A stretch of DNA of 64,000 bases, from contig JAJYLW010000005.1 in NCBI GenBank assembly GCA_021787475.1, forward strand, positions 1 through 64,000, given 5' to 3'. A model generated the notes under the pieces. It worked only from the letters and a program-made list of their open reading frames with translations. It had not been told where the DNA came from and did no database searches. Positions 36,308 through 45,417 of this stretch are shown one piece after another (the stretch's first letter is position 1; the number at the start of each line of letters is the position of its first letter). This DNA comes from Actinomycetes bacterium (GTDB taxonomy: Bacteria; Actinomycetota; Thermoleophilia; BMS3ABIN01). The translations under genes were made by a program, and so were the position numbers.

Positions 36308-37240
36308 TCATTCTGTTTTTGAATGGAGCTTTGCTATTTCGCTATCAATCTCGTCCGAGACTTGTTTAAGCATCTCGATAATTTCATCTCCTTTTTTCCA
36401 GAAAGCTCTAAATGAAGTACCACCGTCTAAATAAAGCTCATGCCTCTTTATCTCACGAAGTTTAATGGCAATTTGGTCTAGTGAACTACTCAGCGTTTCT
36501 TGTCCATCAGCAGCAACGGCCCCACGAAAATTTAAAACGTAGCCGAGGGCGCGTGACAATATTGCCTGTCCCTCGTCGATGCTGTATGGTTCACTGTCAC
36601 GCTCACTGACCCATTCTGCTTGAAGCCGACGTAGAAAAATCCCAAATCTATCCTTTAAGTCGTTTAGATCAGTAAGCTCTTTAGAAATCGAGCTTGCTAC
36701 CTGAACCGGACCAGGTGGATGCCCCTCTAACTGTTTCTCCATTAATGTTGCTAAATGGGTTTGAAATTGTTCTCTAAAGTTTTCAAGGGAATCATATCTA
36801 GCAACAAGGCCTCGACCTTCCTTTTCCAGTTGTTCTCTGTACCCGACTAGAGCACCGTACTGATCACGATCTATGCTTTCCGGAATAATTGGAACAGATG
36901 AGAAATAGAGCAATACCAGCTTTCCAGCGGCAATAAACTCTTCGATCTCTTCTACAGTCCCAGAAACACTCTTGCCGGTCGGGCTGCCAATTCTTGTCCA
37001 AAATGTTCCTACGAGAATGTCACAATTATCTACAATTTGCTTATTTACAATGGCTTGTGCCCTGTCACCCATTTCGGGATATGCATGCGTTTCCCACTTC
37101 ACAGGTTCTAGTATTGCTGCTTTTGATAAAGAATTTGAGATGTTCCACTTACGAATGATATCCGGTATAGCTTCTCTTTCTTCTGAGCAGTCGGAAGGAG
37201 AAGCGATAAGAATTCTGTAAATGAGACCGTTTTGCGGCAT
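36308..37240 (-). CDS. DUF4062-domain protein, defence-like cargo
   Basis: 310 aa. The N-terminal ~170 residues match the DUF4062 (TIR/SLOG-like) style: YRILIASPSD, EEREAIPDIIRKWN, EPVKWETHAYPEMGDRAQ, DILVGTFWTRIGSPTG and SGTVEEIEEF. The C-terminal part is helical with no recognised effector. DUF4062 proteins are common in defence islands as signalling modules. It starts 3 bp after the stop of a 102-aa gene, so the two form an operon pair. Confidence 0.8.
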   Translation of the reverse strand: MPQNGLIYRILIASPSDCSEEREAIPDIIRKWNISNSLSKAAILEPVKWETHAYPEMGDRAQAIVNKQIVDNCDILVGTFWTRIGSPTGKSVSGTVEEIEEFIAAGKLVLLYFSSVPIIPESIDRDQYGALVGYREQLEKEGRGLVARYDSLENFREQFQTHLATLMEKQLEGHPPGPVQVASSISKELTDLNDLKDRFGIFLRRLQAEWVSERDSEPYSIDEGQAILSRALGYVLNFRGAVAADGQETLSSSLDQIAIKLREIKRHELYLDGGTSFRAFWKKGDEIIEMLKQVSDEIDSEIAKLHSKTE

Positions 37241-37243
37241 GAG

Positions 37244-37552
37244 CTACCCTTCGAGCTGTTTCTTCATCCATTCGGAAGCCGCTGTCTTTTTCATTTCATC
37301 CCAATCAGCAAATCTAGTAAGTCTCCTAATTACTTCATCCCAGTCTGCATCAGGTATATTTTCAAAGTCTTCCTGGTTATCACACTTAAATCCGCTTTTG
37401 TCCAGTAGCTCCTGGAAGCTGTTTACCGTTGAATTTTGTAACATGAAAGCATCATGGAAAAGTTGATCTAGTGATACCTGCTTACCTACTTCAAGTTCCT
37501 CTAGCTTACGAATGAATTCATCAAATTCGGGCGTGTCGATTTGAATGTCCAT
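37244..37552 (-). CDS. small acidic protein, unknown
   Basis: 102 aa from the ATG at 37552 (GGGGGAA just upstream); the frame is open to 37657 without a good start. It is acidic and helical (MDIQIDTPEFDEF, later QDEVIRRL-like segments). Not recognised. It lies between cas1 and the DUF4062 gene on the same strand and could be a partner or inhibitor of the DUF4062 product. Confidence 0.65.
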   Translation of the reverse strand: MDIQIDTPEFDEFIRKLEELEVGKQVSLDQLFHDAFMLQNSTVNSFQELLDKSGFKCDNQEDFENIPDADWDEVIRRLTRFADWDEMKKTAASEWMKKQLEG

Positions 37553-37678
37553 TGTTCCCCCGATTATTGTTTCGTCCTGAACGGGTTGATTATCTGACTT
37601 TGGATCAAGAATGTCTAGAAAGACTATGCCGTAGACACATATATTCTGTTGTGCCATAAACGCTTTTCGCCTGCAGAA

Positions 37679-39079
37679 TCACAGCGGTGGCGATCTGCCA
37701 ATTAATGTATCTATCACAGGATCAAGTGAAACAACTGAAGCCGATATGCTTTGCACAACCCGCCGTGCTAGCTCGGGATGCAGTCGACAGACCCCCTTTG
37801 TGTCAATCACGAAATCTCTGGGCGCAAACGTCTGCGAGCGAGCAAACCCCAGCACCTCTTCGTCCACCTTTGGCCGATGCGGCTCCATGAGATCGTAGAC
37901 GAACGAACTGCGCCCCGCCTGGCAGACATGCAGATAACCGATCGTCGGATCAAGCCCGACTGCGGCGATGGCGATGCGCACCTGGCTTTCGAGAACCGCA
38001 TAACCGTAGTTGAGTAGTGCGTTTACCGGGTGGTGTGCATGACGATTCGATCGCTTGAGAAAGTTTTGCCGCACGCCAATGCGTCTCCATTCCGGGGGAA
38101 TCGGTTTCTTTGCAGTGCCCTTCCAACGAAGCTCAACCCTGCGCCAGGCGGCAAAGTAGGGGATCGCTGCCCACGCTTCCAAGAGGCGCAGGTCGTCGAT
38201 CGTTTCAGGCGGCTGCGCCCTGAGCCGCTTAAGCAGGGATGTGACACGGTTGATCGCAGAATCTTTTTCTTCTGAGGGTGGCAGAGTCGCTAAGGTGTTA
38301 AGCGAGGCCGCGAGCTTCTGTTCAATCAGTGAGCGGGCAAGGACAAGGCCAAGCCCGTTGGTCACCGCCTCGATCTGCGCCCGTCTGAGGTCAAGGTCGG
38401 CGGCCGTGGTTTCGCTGCCGAGGACGCTCACTACCTGCCCGCGGTAGTCGAGCATCACGAGAGGGACGTGCTGCTCAGAAAGCCAGCGGATCACGTCAAG
38501 TGACAGTGACCCATTGGCTGAGAGCAAAATGATGCGGCTTGGCAGCTTCGGATCACCGGCAAAGAACCTCTTTTCACGAACGGCCTGCGGGTAGTGCGTA
38601 AATCCGTGCCTGACAACCAGGCTGCCGTAGTGGATATGCAGTCGCAGGCCGTGACCGGCCAAAACAAGTGGTTTGCGCTCCCGGCGGCGATAGAATACCG
38701 CTTCGCGGGCTTCGGGATCAACCTGCTCTTGCCAGTAGGCACCGCGTTCAGCCCAAAGAACATCGTCGGCTTCTTCTCCGCCCTGAGCCATCGATAGCGC
38801 AGAATTACGAAAAGCCATGCGCCGCTTCCAAGTTGCCTGCTCGCCAGCTCGGGGATCGTGACCGGCGTCCTTCATCTCCTCAAGCTTGGCAAGCCCCTTC
38901 TTTGAATTTTCACTTTGGCGGTTCTGGCCCCACCAGCGGCGGTAGCAGTGCCTTGAACAAAAGAGGCCCCTGGTCTGACGTTTGGGAATAAACTCATTGC
39001 CGCAGAACTGACAGGTTCGTGGTTCCCGATCGACGCTGCGGCGACCATCAAGATATTCGGGTGTATCATGTGTCTGCAT
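37679..39079 (-). CDS. cas1: Cas1-family integrase (casposase) with N-terminal zinc finger
   Basis: 466 aa. The Cas1 integrase fold covers ~130-466. The metal ligands can be placed as E301 (RLLEAWAAIPYFAAW), H374 (GYLHVCQAGR) and D386/E389 (VYDLMEPHRP), and HHPVNALLNYGYAVLESQ marks the conserved helix. The N-terminus has C23, C26, C41 and C45 in a FCS-like zinc finger (CQFCGNEF, LFCSRHC) not found in CRISPR Cas1. There is no Cas2, Cas4, Cas6 or repeat array nearby. GGAGGTAA precedes the ATG. It should cut and join the element ends to the target. It is third-from-last of the minus-strand operon HTH-cas1-102 aa-DUF4062. Confidence 0.95.
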   Translation of the reverse strand: MQTHDTPEYLDGRRSVDREPRTCQFCGNEFIPKRQTRGLFCSRHCYRRWWGQNRQSENSKKGLAKLEEMKDAGHDPRAGEQATWKRRMAFRNSALSMAQGGEEADDVLWAERGAYWQEQVDPEAREAVFYRRRERKPLVLAGHGLRLHIHYGSLVVRHGFTHYPQAVREKRFFAGDPKLPSRIILLSANGSLSLDVIRWLSEQHVPLVMLDYRGQVVSVLGSETTAADLDLRRAQIEAVTNGLGLVLARSLIEQKLAASLNTLATLPPSEEKDSAINRVTSLLKRLRAQPPETIDDLRLLEAWAAIPYFAAWRRVELRWKGTAKKPIPPEWRRIGVRQNFLKRSNRHAHHPVNALLNYGYAVLESQVRIAIAAVGLDPTIGYLHVCQAGRSSFVYDLMEPHRPKVDEEVLGFARSQTFAPRDFVIDTKGVCRLHPELARRVVQSISASVVSLDPVIDTLIGRSPPL

Positions 39080-39151
39080 GCGGACTTACCTCCGTGTGCC
39101 GTGCCCCCGGACGTTGGCGCGTCGCGGGGGCGTTTATTTTAAATTCCTCGT

Positions 39152-40324
39152 TTATTTGCTTGTGCCTTCTTGCTCTGGATGGAGCGCCTGCGTGTACTCA
39201 GGATGGTTAATCAGGAATTGCTCGAACTCAACCGGATCATATTTTGCGATGCCCTGCACCTCAGAAAGTAGACGCTCCATCTCGGTCTCGTCACGCAAAG
39301 CTGCATTTAACCTTCGGGTCGCTAGGGTCCCATCTTCGGTTAGCATCGGAACTTCATTTATGAGCAGCTTTAAAAGCTCAAGCGAGGGCTGGGCGCTCGC
39401 CACGGCAAGTGCACCGTCGCTAGGTTCTGTGAGAAGTTTCTCCGCTAGGACCGTCGCCACTATTAGCAGCCATAAAGCTTGGCTTTTCGCCCTAGCTGAT
39501 AGAAAAACATTTACTAAATTCCAAGCCGTCTTTTCGCTCCGGGCTGTTTTTCCACCTATTAGTTGTGCGATCACAACTTCAAATCCCCGAGCAACCTCAA
39601 AAATCATTTTAAACAGGTCGCGGCCTTGGCAAAGTTCATCGTCGGATAACAATTCAAGACGTTTGCTGAAGGGAACCGATAAGGCACCCCGAACGGCCAA
39701 CAGCAGCATTACTGCGTAGCTATTACTTAGCAACTTTTTGTCAAGTATCTGCTTGTCGAAAAGAACTTTAAAACAACCCTCCGCGATATGTTCCATGCCT
39801 GGCTCAACATTGGAATCTGAACGGACTAATAACAGAAGAGTGACCCCCAAATCTGTAAACTGGTCTCTACCCACCCGTCGCCTGAATGGGTTGAGTAGTT
39901 TTTCATCACCAGAAACCCTCCTCTTTGGGTCCATCTCTGCTTCCAACAAATCTCGAAGTTCTTCAGGTGTTTTTTCCTTTAACTTGGTCCAGTTCGCATC
40001 CCACTGACCGGCGACTAACTTTAGAAACTCCCGCACGAGTGGCATTGGCACGTCGTAGCCGTCCCACCACTGATACCAGGCCAGATGAAGGTGGCGACGT
40101 TCGTGCTTTTCCTTGCGCAGCTCTAAAAGATGCAGGAGCTGATCTGCTGTTTGGGATGGATAGATGGCTTCTTCGGTTCCATGGCCCTTACCGAGTGAGC
40201 GCCGCTTGGGCTTTGGCAAAAGCCCAATGCGGTGCCACCTACTAAGCTGCACGTCGCTTACCTTGGGGTGACCACGGTCGGCGGCGAGCTGCCTTAAGTC
40301 TTTCTTTGTATATCCAGCGGTCAT
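39152..40324 (-). CDS. MerR-like HTH protein, casposon-encoded
   Basis: 390 aa from the ATG at 40324; the longer frame (40396) is unlikely because a -10 box lies in it. The N-terminal ~75 residues look like a MerR-type winged helix (YTKKDLRQLAADRG, VQLSRWHRIGLLPKP, then GTEEAIYPSQTADQLL). The rest is helical with no recognised domain. It sits just upstream of cas1 on the same strand and is probably the regulator of that operon. The predicted -10 is so close to the ATG that the transcript may have almost no leader. Confidence 0.75.
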   Translation of the reverse strand: MTAGYTKKDLRQLAADRGHPKVSDVQLSRWHRIGLLPKPKRRSLGKGHGTEEAIYPSQTADQLLHLLELRKEKHERRHLHLAWYQWWDGYDVPMPLVREFLKLVAGQWDANWTKLKEKTPEELRDLLEAEMDPKRRVSGDEKLLNPFRRRVGRDQFTDLGVTLLLLVRSDSNVEPGMEHIAEGCFKVLFDKQILDKKLLSNSYAVMLLLAVRGALSVPFSKRLELLSDDELCQGRDLFKMIFEVARGFEVVIAQLIGGKTARSEKTAWNLVNVFLSARAKSQALWLLIVATVLAEKLLTEPSDGALAVASAQPSLELLKLLINEVPMLTEDGTLATRRLNAALRDETEMERLLSEVQGIAKYDPVEFEQFLINHPEYTQALHPEQEGTSK

Positions 40325-40333
40325 GTGAAGCTT

Positions 40334-40362
40334 ATTATACAGAATTACTTTTGAGCTTACAA
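40334..40362 (-). promoter_or_regulatory. promoter for HTH-cas1 operon
   Basis: On the minus strand, TTGTAA (40362-40357), 17-nt spacer, TATAAT (40339-40334). The ATG is 9 nt beyond the -10 box, implying a near-leaderless mRNA. Confidence 0.75.
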
Positions 40363-40479
40363 TTTGGCCACCTTTCCACATCATCACGCGCGGCATCTAT
40401 GATGCTGGTTCAAAGAGAAAGTATCCAATCGAAAGGTGCCTATGGAAAATAACTAGTTGAATTGAAAAACGTCGGTTAT

Positions 40480-40515
40480 AAAAAAGCCTGCACGGAGTTG
40501 GCGCTCCGCCCAGGC
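40480..40515 (-). terminator. minus-strand hairpin with U6 tail
   Basis: Nested stems GCCTG/CAGGC and CGGAG/CTCCG (40486-40515); read on the minus strand they are followed by TTTTTT (40485-40480). It lies between the divergent casposon operons. It may stop antisense transcripts before the HTH promoter or end a small RNA. Confidence 0.55.
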
Positions 40516-40595
40516 CCTAAAAAGGTGATCTTTTCAATGATTTATTCTATTGGTTTACTAATCATTCGTCAACTGATTCCGGGCGGTGATCTCTA

Positions 40596-41177
40596 ATGGC
40601 CCGCCGCAAGCGCAACTACAAAGCCGAGTATGCCCGCCGCATCGCACGTGGGAAGGAAAGGGGGCTTTCCCGCTCCCAATCACGCGGGCATCCCCGCCAC
40701 CACGAGCCGTACATAGCTGACATTGTCAAGCCCCGCCCCTGGGGCCCTGAGCTTGAAGCCGGACTTAAGCAGGTACGTGAGGGGGAGTCACTCACAACGG
40801 TTGCCAGGCGTATGCATGTTGCGCCTGAGCGTCTGCGCTCTTATCTGGTGAGAACCGGGGTGGGGCGCAAGGAACATTCGCGCTGGAAGGTGGGTCCCGA
40901 CGCCCGCCAGCGCCAGATGCTTATCTACACGCGCGGGCGCGAGATTGTCGTCGTCCTGCCCGACTATGACTCAGCCCGATTGGCAGGTCGCTACATGGCA
41001 GCAGTGGGACAGTTTCTTGAAAGTAACGATCCTACCCATCTTGAAGAGTTCGTGAGGCAGGGGGTGGGCGACGCCGAAGGTCAGTTCCACCCTTTTGAGA
41101 CACGCAAAAACGTACTCTACCGACTTTCAGAAACACAAACAGAATCCTTCCAGGATGTCTACAAGATCGTAGCTTAA
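40596..41177 (+). CDS. basic DNA-binding protein, casposon-encoded
   Basis: 193 aa, not a named family to me. The N-terminus is strongly basic (ARRKRNYKAEYARRIARGK, RSQSRGHPRHH), and residues ~50-85 resemble a helix-turn-helix (ESLTTVARRMHVAPERLRSYL). It is the first gene of the plus-strand replication operon leading to the polymerase. It may be a terminal-repeat or origin-binding protein. The gap upstream (40400-40595) holds the hairpin described separately. Confidence 0.7.
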   Translation: MARRKRNYKAEYARRIARGKERGLSRSQSRGHPRHHEPYIADIVKPRPWGPELEAGLKQVREGESLTTVARRMHVAPERLRSYLVRTGVGRKEHSRWKVGPDARQRQMLIYTRGREIVVVLPDYDSARLAGRYMAAVGQFLESNDPTHLEEFVRQGVGDAEGQFHPFETRKNVLYRLSETQTESFQDVYKIVA

Positions 41178-41196
41178 CAAACGAAAGGAGAAAGTT

Positions 41197-41706
41197 ATGC
41201 AAAACGAGTCACAACCATCGAACAATGAGGCACGCGCCGAGGCAGCTTTCGAGCGTCTGGGAACACGCAGGCCCAAATGCAGCGTTCCCGGTTGCAACGA
41301 GAGTGACTGGCGAGCACTGACCGGCAAACACCCGCATATCCTCTGTTACGAACACATGTGTGCCGAGCAGGGGCGTTCAACTGTAGAGCAACAACACACT
41401 CTTGGACGGAAAATCGACCCAGACATGGAGGTCACAATGGCAGGAAACGATCACCGCATAATGGACAGCTACAAAGACCAATGGCCCAAAGAAACACGCG
41501 AAAACCCCGATGGCAGCCCGGCGCTGCTAGCCGCCGCGTACCTGAGGGTCCCCTTCGACTGGCTAATCATGATTGCAAAGCGTTACCTTGAGCCGGTCTT
41601 TCTCTGGCTAGAAGCACTCGACAGCCTCTTCTGCGAGAAGTTGGGGCGGCGCTGGTGGGTTGGGCTTGGCCTTCCCGACATCTATAGCCGGAGGGTCGAG
41701 CAATGA
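41197..41706 (+). CDS. HNH-like zinc protein, casposon-encoded
   Basis: 169 aa with AAGGAG upstream. The N-terminal half has CSVPGC, ILCYEH, QQHTLGR and GNDHRI, an arrangement like HNH nucleases, with two cysteines and several histidines as zinc or metal ligands. The C-terminal half is hydrophobic and aromatic (PFDWLIMIAKRYLEPVFLWLEAL). It overlaps the polymerase frame by 4 nt (ATGA at 41703). It may be a nuclease or a replication accessory. Confidence 0.6.
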   Translation: MQNESQPSNNEARAEAAFERLGTRRPKCSVPGCNESDWRALTGKHPHILCYEHMCAEQGRSTVEQQHTLGRKIDPDMEVTMAGNDHRIMDSYKDQWPKETRENPDGSPALLAAAYLRVPFDWLIMIAKRYLEPVFLWLEALDSLFCEKLGRRWWVGLGLPDIYSRRVEQ

Positions 41707-41777
41707 AAGTACCTATACCACAAGAACAACAAATCGCGCTACGCGCTTATGCAGTTCCACAAACCAAGGAGAGACAA

Positions 41778-44732
41778 ATGACCATGGCAAACAATGAAGG
41801 AAGCACCCCTTTGGGTCCTTCTGATTACTCACTCACTTTCGATACCGAGACAACCACGACAGCTGAGCAAAGGCTCAGAGTGGGCAATTATCAGCTCCGC
41901 AAAAAGAGCGTTCTAATCGAAGAAGGCTTGTTCTACGATCCGGCGGCTTTAAGCATCAAAGAGCGCCGACGCTTGCAAGACTACGCTCGCCGCCACCACC
42001 TCAAGCTGAGAACGCTCAGCGAGTTCACCCAGGAGATATTTTACCGCAAGGCATATCTGCTGAACGCGCTCATTATCAGCTTCAATCTGCCTTTTGATCT
42101 TTCACGGCTTGCCATCCGTCATGGTTCGGGGAAGGGTAAAAAGATGGGCGGCGGCTTCTCCCTGACACTGAGCGAGAACTGGCCGCCTGTTCGGATCAAA
42201 CACCTTTCGCGGACCGCATCTCTTATCGACTTTGCTTCCCCAGGCGGTCAGCGCACAGGCCGTTCCTGGCGAAAAAAGAACTGGCGGCGGCATGTCCGTC
42301 GCGGCTACTTTTTGGATGTGTGCTCGCTGGCGGCGGCCATTACCAGTGGCTCGCACTCGCTGGACTCGCTGGGCCGCTTGCTGGGGACTGCTCATCAAAA
42401 GACCGAAGCCGAACATGGCCAGGAGCTCACTGCAGAATACCTTGGATACTTAAGAAACGACGTGCAGGTGACATATGAGTGCTTTGAAGTTCTGGCGACG
42501 CGTTATGAAAGCTTTAAGCTGACGGCGACGCCGGTGTCTAGCATCCTAAGTGAAGCGTCTATCGGCAAGGCTTCTCTTAAAGAAATGGGAGTAAAGCCCT
42601 GGCGCGAGGTGCAGCCTGATTTTCCAGCCGAACTTACCGGCGTCATCATGTCTTCCTACTTCGGGGGCCGCTCCGAGGTGCACTTAAGGAGAGTAATCTC
42701 CCAGGTCGCCTACTGCGATTTTCTCTCCACGTATCCAACTGTCTCAGTCCTGCAGGGTCTCTGGGGTTTTGTTACCGCCAAGGGCATCGACTGGAGCGAC
42801 GCGACCGAGGCAACAAGGGTCTTTGTTGAAAGCCTCAAGCTCGGTGATCTGGCAAAGTCAGCAACATGGAAAAAGCTGGCGGTGCTCGTCCAGGTCGAGG
42901 CCGACGAGGACCTTTTTCCTGTGCGCGGAGCATATGCTGAAAGCAGCTCGGCGCTTTCAATCGGTCTCAATTACCTGAGCTCAGACGAGCCGCTTTGGTT
43001 CACCCTGGCCGATGTGCTGGTTTCTAAGCTGCTGACCGGAAAGACGCCGAGGATAAAGAAGGCGCTGTCCTTTACTCCCCGGGCAAGGCAGTCAAATCTA
43101 AAACCGATTGATCTCCTGGGTAATTCTGGCTACCGCATTGATCCTGCCAGCAATGACTTCTATTTGAGGCTCATTGAGATGCGCTCTTTTGTCAAGCAGC
43201 ATAAGAGGCGCTGTAATGATGAACCTGTGCGTGAGCGACTGGAAAGTGAACAGCTGGCAATGAAGATCATCGCCAATTCCAGCTGCTACGGCATATTCGT
43301 TGAGCTTAACGTACAGGAGTATGCTCGCAAGCAACCGGTGACATATTTTAGCGGCGACGAGAAAGCCCGCACGGCAAACCTGGCTTCCATTGAAGTGCCT
43401 GGCAGGTACTTTCACCCGCTTGTTGCCACTCTGACTACGGGAGCCGCCCGGCTGATGCTGGGGATTGCCCAATCCCTGGCCCAAAAGGAAGGTCTTGACT
43501 GGGCTTTTTGTGATACGGACAGCATGGCCCTGGCCCGCCCGGTGGGAATGCAAGAGGCTAAGTTTATTCGACTAGTCGAAAAGGTGCGGGGTTGGTTTGA
43601 GCAGCTTAATCCCTACAGCTCGGGTGATGAGCTGTTTAAGCTTGAGGATTACAACTTCGAACTGGATGCATCTCATAAGCAATCGCCACTTTTCTGCTTT
43701 CCCGTCTCTGCCAAACGCTACGTTTTGTTTAACCTAGGCTCAGACGGAAAACCCATCCTGCGCAAAGCATCGGCCCACGGTCTCGGCCATCTGCTAGCGC
43801 CCTACGGAAAAGACAAAGCACCGAGCTTTATCCCGGTGCCCCGGGTGGCACTCACAAAGATAGGCGTCAGGCGCTGGCAGCATGACCTCTGGTTCCTGAT
43901 TCTTCAGGCAGCACTGGAAGGTCGTGCAGAGCTGGTTGACCTGGGAGCACTTCCCGGTTTTAATGAGGTGGCGGCGAGCCGCTATGCGGCCACCCGACCG
44001 CGACTTCTTAAGTGGTTTGCCGCGTTTAACAGGGGCAAGCCCTACGACCTGCAAGTGCACCCGTTTGGTTTCTTAAACGCTTATCAGACCAGGATCGTGG
44101 CCCAGCTAATACAAGCTGATATTCTCAGTTTGATCGATGAGCGCACGGGCGGACAGGGTAAGCGGCCGGAAGCGTTCAAACCTCCCCGAGCCGTATCACC
44201 CTTTGACTTTGATCCGGCGGTAGCCGTAAGAGATTGCTTTGACCGTGATACAGGAGAAGCTGTCCCACCAGAAATGCTTTGCACTTACCGCGAGGCCCTA
44301 ATCCGCTATCACCTGCACCCGGAGCGCAAGTTCAGAGGGGGTGACTACACCGATTCGGGGCCGCTTGAGCGGCGTCACATCCGGATTCCTGAGGTGAATG
44401 GTATTCAGTACATTGGCAAGGAAGCCAATCGCTGGGAAGAGCGTATGCATACCGGTGAGGACCCGGATGCAGTGATCAGGTATGGGGTGGCGGGTGGTAG
44501 CCTGGATCAGCTAAGAGAACAGGTGGCGACTGCCTGCAGTAAGTTTGGAGTGCGAAGGGTGGCGCGGGCGGCAGGGTTTTCACACAGCACGGTGCTGCGC
44601 TTTCTTGCAGGCGAAAGTGAGTTGCAGGCAGCTACGGTGAGTCGGCTGCAAGTGGCCATCGCGCAGTTGTCTTCGCAGCGCGGTGAGAGCGACGCAGTGC
44701 TAGCTCAAGCAAGAGAAGCAAAGAGGACCTGA
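41778..44732 (+). CDS. family B DNA polymerase with C-terminal HTH
   Basis: 984 aa from ATG 41778, 6 nt after AAGGAG; an ATGA-coupled start at 41703 would add 25 residues. The 3'-5' exonuclease motifs are FDTET (~21), SFNLPFD (~101) and YLRND (~224). The polymerase motifs are A DFLSTYPT (~314), B KIIANSSCYG (~496) and C CDTDS (~578). After the thumb, the last ~80 residues form an HTH-like module (VRRVARAAGFSHSTVLRFLAG). It should copy the element, consistent with self-synthesising casposons. Whether priming is by protein or RNA cannot be judged by eye. Confidence 0.93.
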   Translation: MTMANNEGSTPLGPSDYSLTFDTETTTTAEQRLRVGNYQLRKKSVLIEEGLFYDPAALSIKERRRLQDYARRHHLKLRTLSEFTQEIFYRKAYLLNALIISFNLPFDLSRLAIRHGSGKGKKMGGGFSLTLSENWPPVRIKHLSRTASLIDFASPGGQRTGRSWRKKNWRRHVRRGYFLDVCSLAAAITSGSHSLDSLGRLLGTAHQKTEAEHGQELTAEYLGYLRNDVQVTYECFEVLATRYESFKLTATPVSSILSEASIGKASLKEMGVKPWREVQPDFPAELTGVIMSSYFGGRSEVHLRRVISQVAYCDFLSTYPTVSVLQGLWGFVTAKGIDWSDATEATRVFVESLKLGDLAKSATWKKLAVLVQVEADEDLFPVRGAYAESSSALSIGLNYLSSDEPLWFTLADVLVSKLLTGKTPRIKKALSFTPRARQSNLKPIDLLGNSGYRIDPASNDFYLRLIEMRSFVKQHKRRCNDEPVRERLESEQLAMKIIANSSCYGIFVELNVQEYARKQPVTYFSGDEKARTANLASIEVPGRYFHPLVATLTTGAARLMLGIAQSLAQKEGLDWAFCDTDSMALARPVGMQEAKFIRLVEKVRGWFEQLNPYSSGDELFKLEDYNFELDASHKQSPLFCFPVSAKRYVLFNLGSDGKPILRKASAHGLGHLLAPYGKDKAPSFIPVPRVALTKIGVRRWQHDLWFLILQAALEGRAELVDLGALPGFNEVAASRYAATRPRLLKWFAAFNRGKPYDLQVHPFGFLNAYQTRIVAQLIQADILSLIDERTGGQGKRPEAFKPPRAVSPFDFDPAVAVRDCFDRDTGEAVPPEMLCTYREALIRYHLHPERKFRGGDYTDSGPLERRHIRIPEVNGIQYIGKEANRWEERMHTGEDPDAVIRYGVAGGSLDQLREQVATACSKFGVRRVARAAGFSHSTVLRFLAGESELQAATVSRLQVAIAQLSSQRGESDAVLAQAREAKRT

Positions 44733-44749
44733 ATGGGTTCGCCAGTCGT

Positions 44750-45385
44750 CTATTGACTCCTCTTTTGCCGCTGCGTGATACTACAAAGGATTGCCGGCGC
44801 AGCTTCTTCGAAGGACTTGCCCGACTTCACTCCATTACATACAAGACATGCTGTTCTCAGGTTATCTTTAGAATGAGCGCCGCCTTTGCTCTGCGGCACG
44901 AAATGGTCGAGCGTAGCATTGTCCTGGCTGACTAATTCTCCGCAATATTGACAAGTCCAATTATCTCTTTCGAATAGTATCTGTCTCTTTTTGGGGTCTG
45001 TGAAGTAGTCATCTTCATCTTCGCTGGAAATCTTTATGTTTGTAATATGTTCCTTGACAAGCGGGATATCGCGTGGAAGGAGAATTGTATAGAGAGTTCC
45101 TTCGCGTGTGGTATTGCCAACTCTAAGGCAGCCCTTCACTTCAAGGCCGCTGATCACTCTTGTCATGTGGGTGTAATTTGTCTTCTTACCGCGAGAGCCC
45201 GTGCCATATCCTTGGGCCATGGATCGCTTGCCGATGCGAATCTGAATCGTTCCGTCTCTCAAGAGGGAATTTCTCAATAAGAATAAGTAAAGCGAGGCCT
45301 CGTAGGGAACAAGTTCCGGCATAAGGTAGTCAACAAAATCATTGAATATCAACTCGAAGTTTTCGGATGCGTTTTTACGCTTCAT
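44750..45385 (-). CDS. HNH endonuclease with N-terminal winged-helix-like domain
   Basis: 211 aa. Residues ~1-115 look like a winged-helix DNA-binding or replication-initiator domain. Residues ~135-205 are a classical HNH nuclease: CQYCGE, LDHFVPQSKGG, NLRTACLVCN. HNH enzymes are a regular casposon component. It converges with the polymerase, with 17 bp between the stops. Confidence 0.88.
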   Translation of the reverse strand: MKRKNASENFELIFNDFVDYLMPELVPYEASLYLFLLRNSLLRDGTIQIRIGKRSMAQGYGTGSRGKKTNYTHMTRVISGLEVKGCLRVGNTTREGTLYTILLPRDIPLVKEHITNIKISSEDEDDYFTDPKKRQILFERDNWTCQYCGELVSQDNATLDHFVPQSKGGAHSKDNLRTACLVCNGVKSGKSFEEAAPAILCSITQRQKRSQ

Positions 45386-45417
45386 CTGGAAAAATCGTCC
45401 ACTTCATTTTTGAATTA

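Noticed and set aside
37679..39079. Cas1 as part of a CRISPR-Cas system
   Set aside because: No Cas2, effector, leader or repeat-spacer array found; ends and polymerase indicate a casposon.
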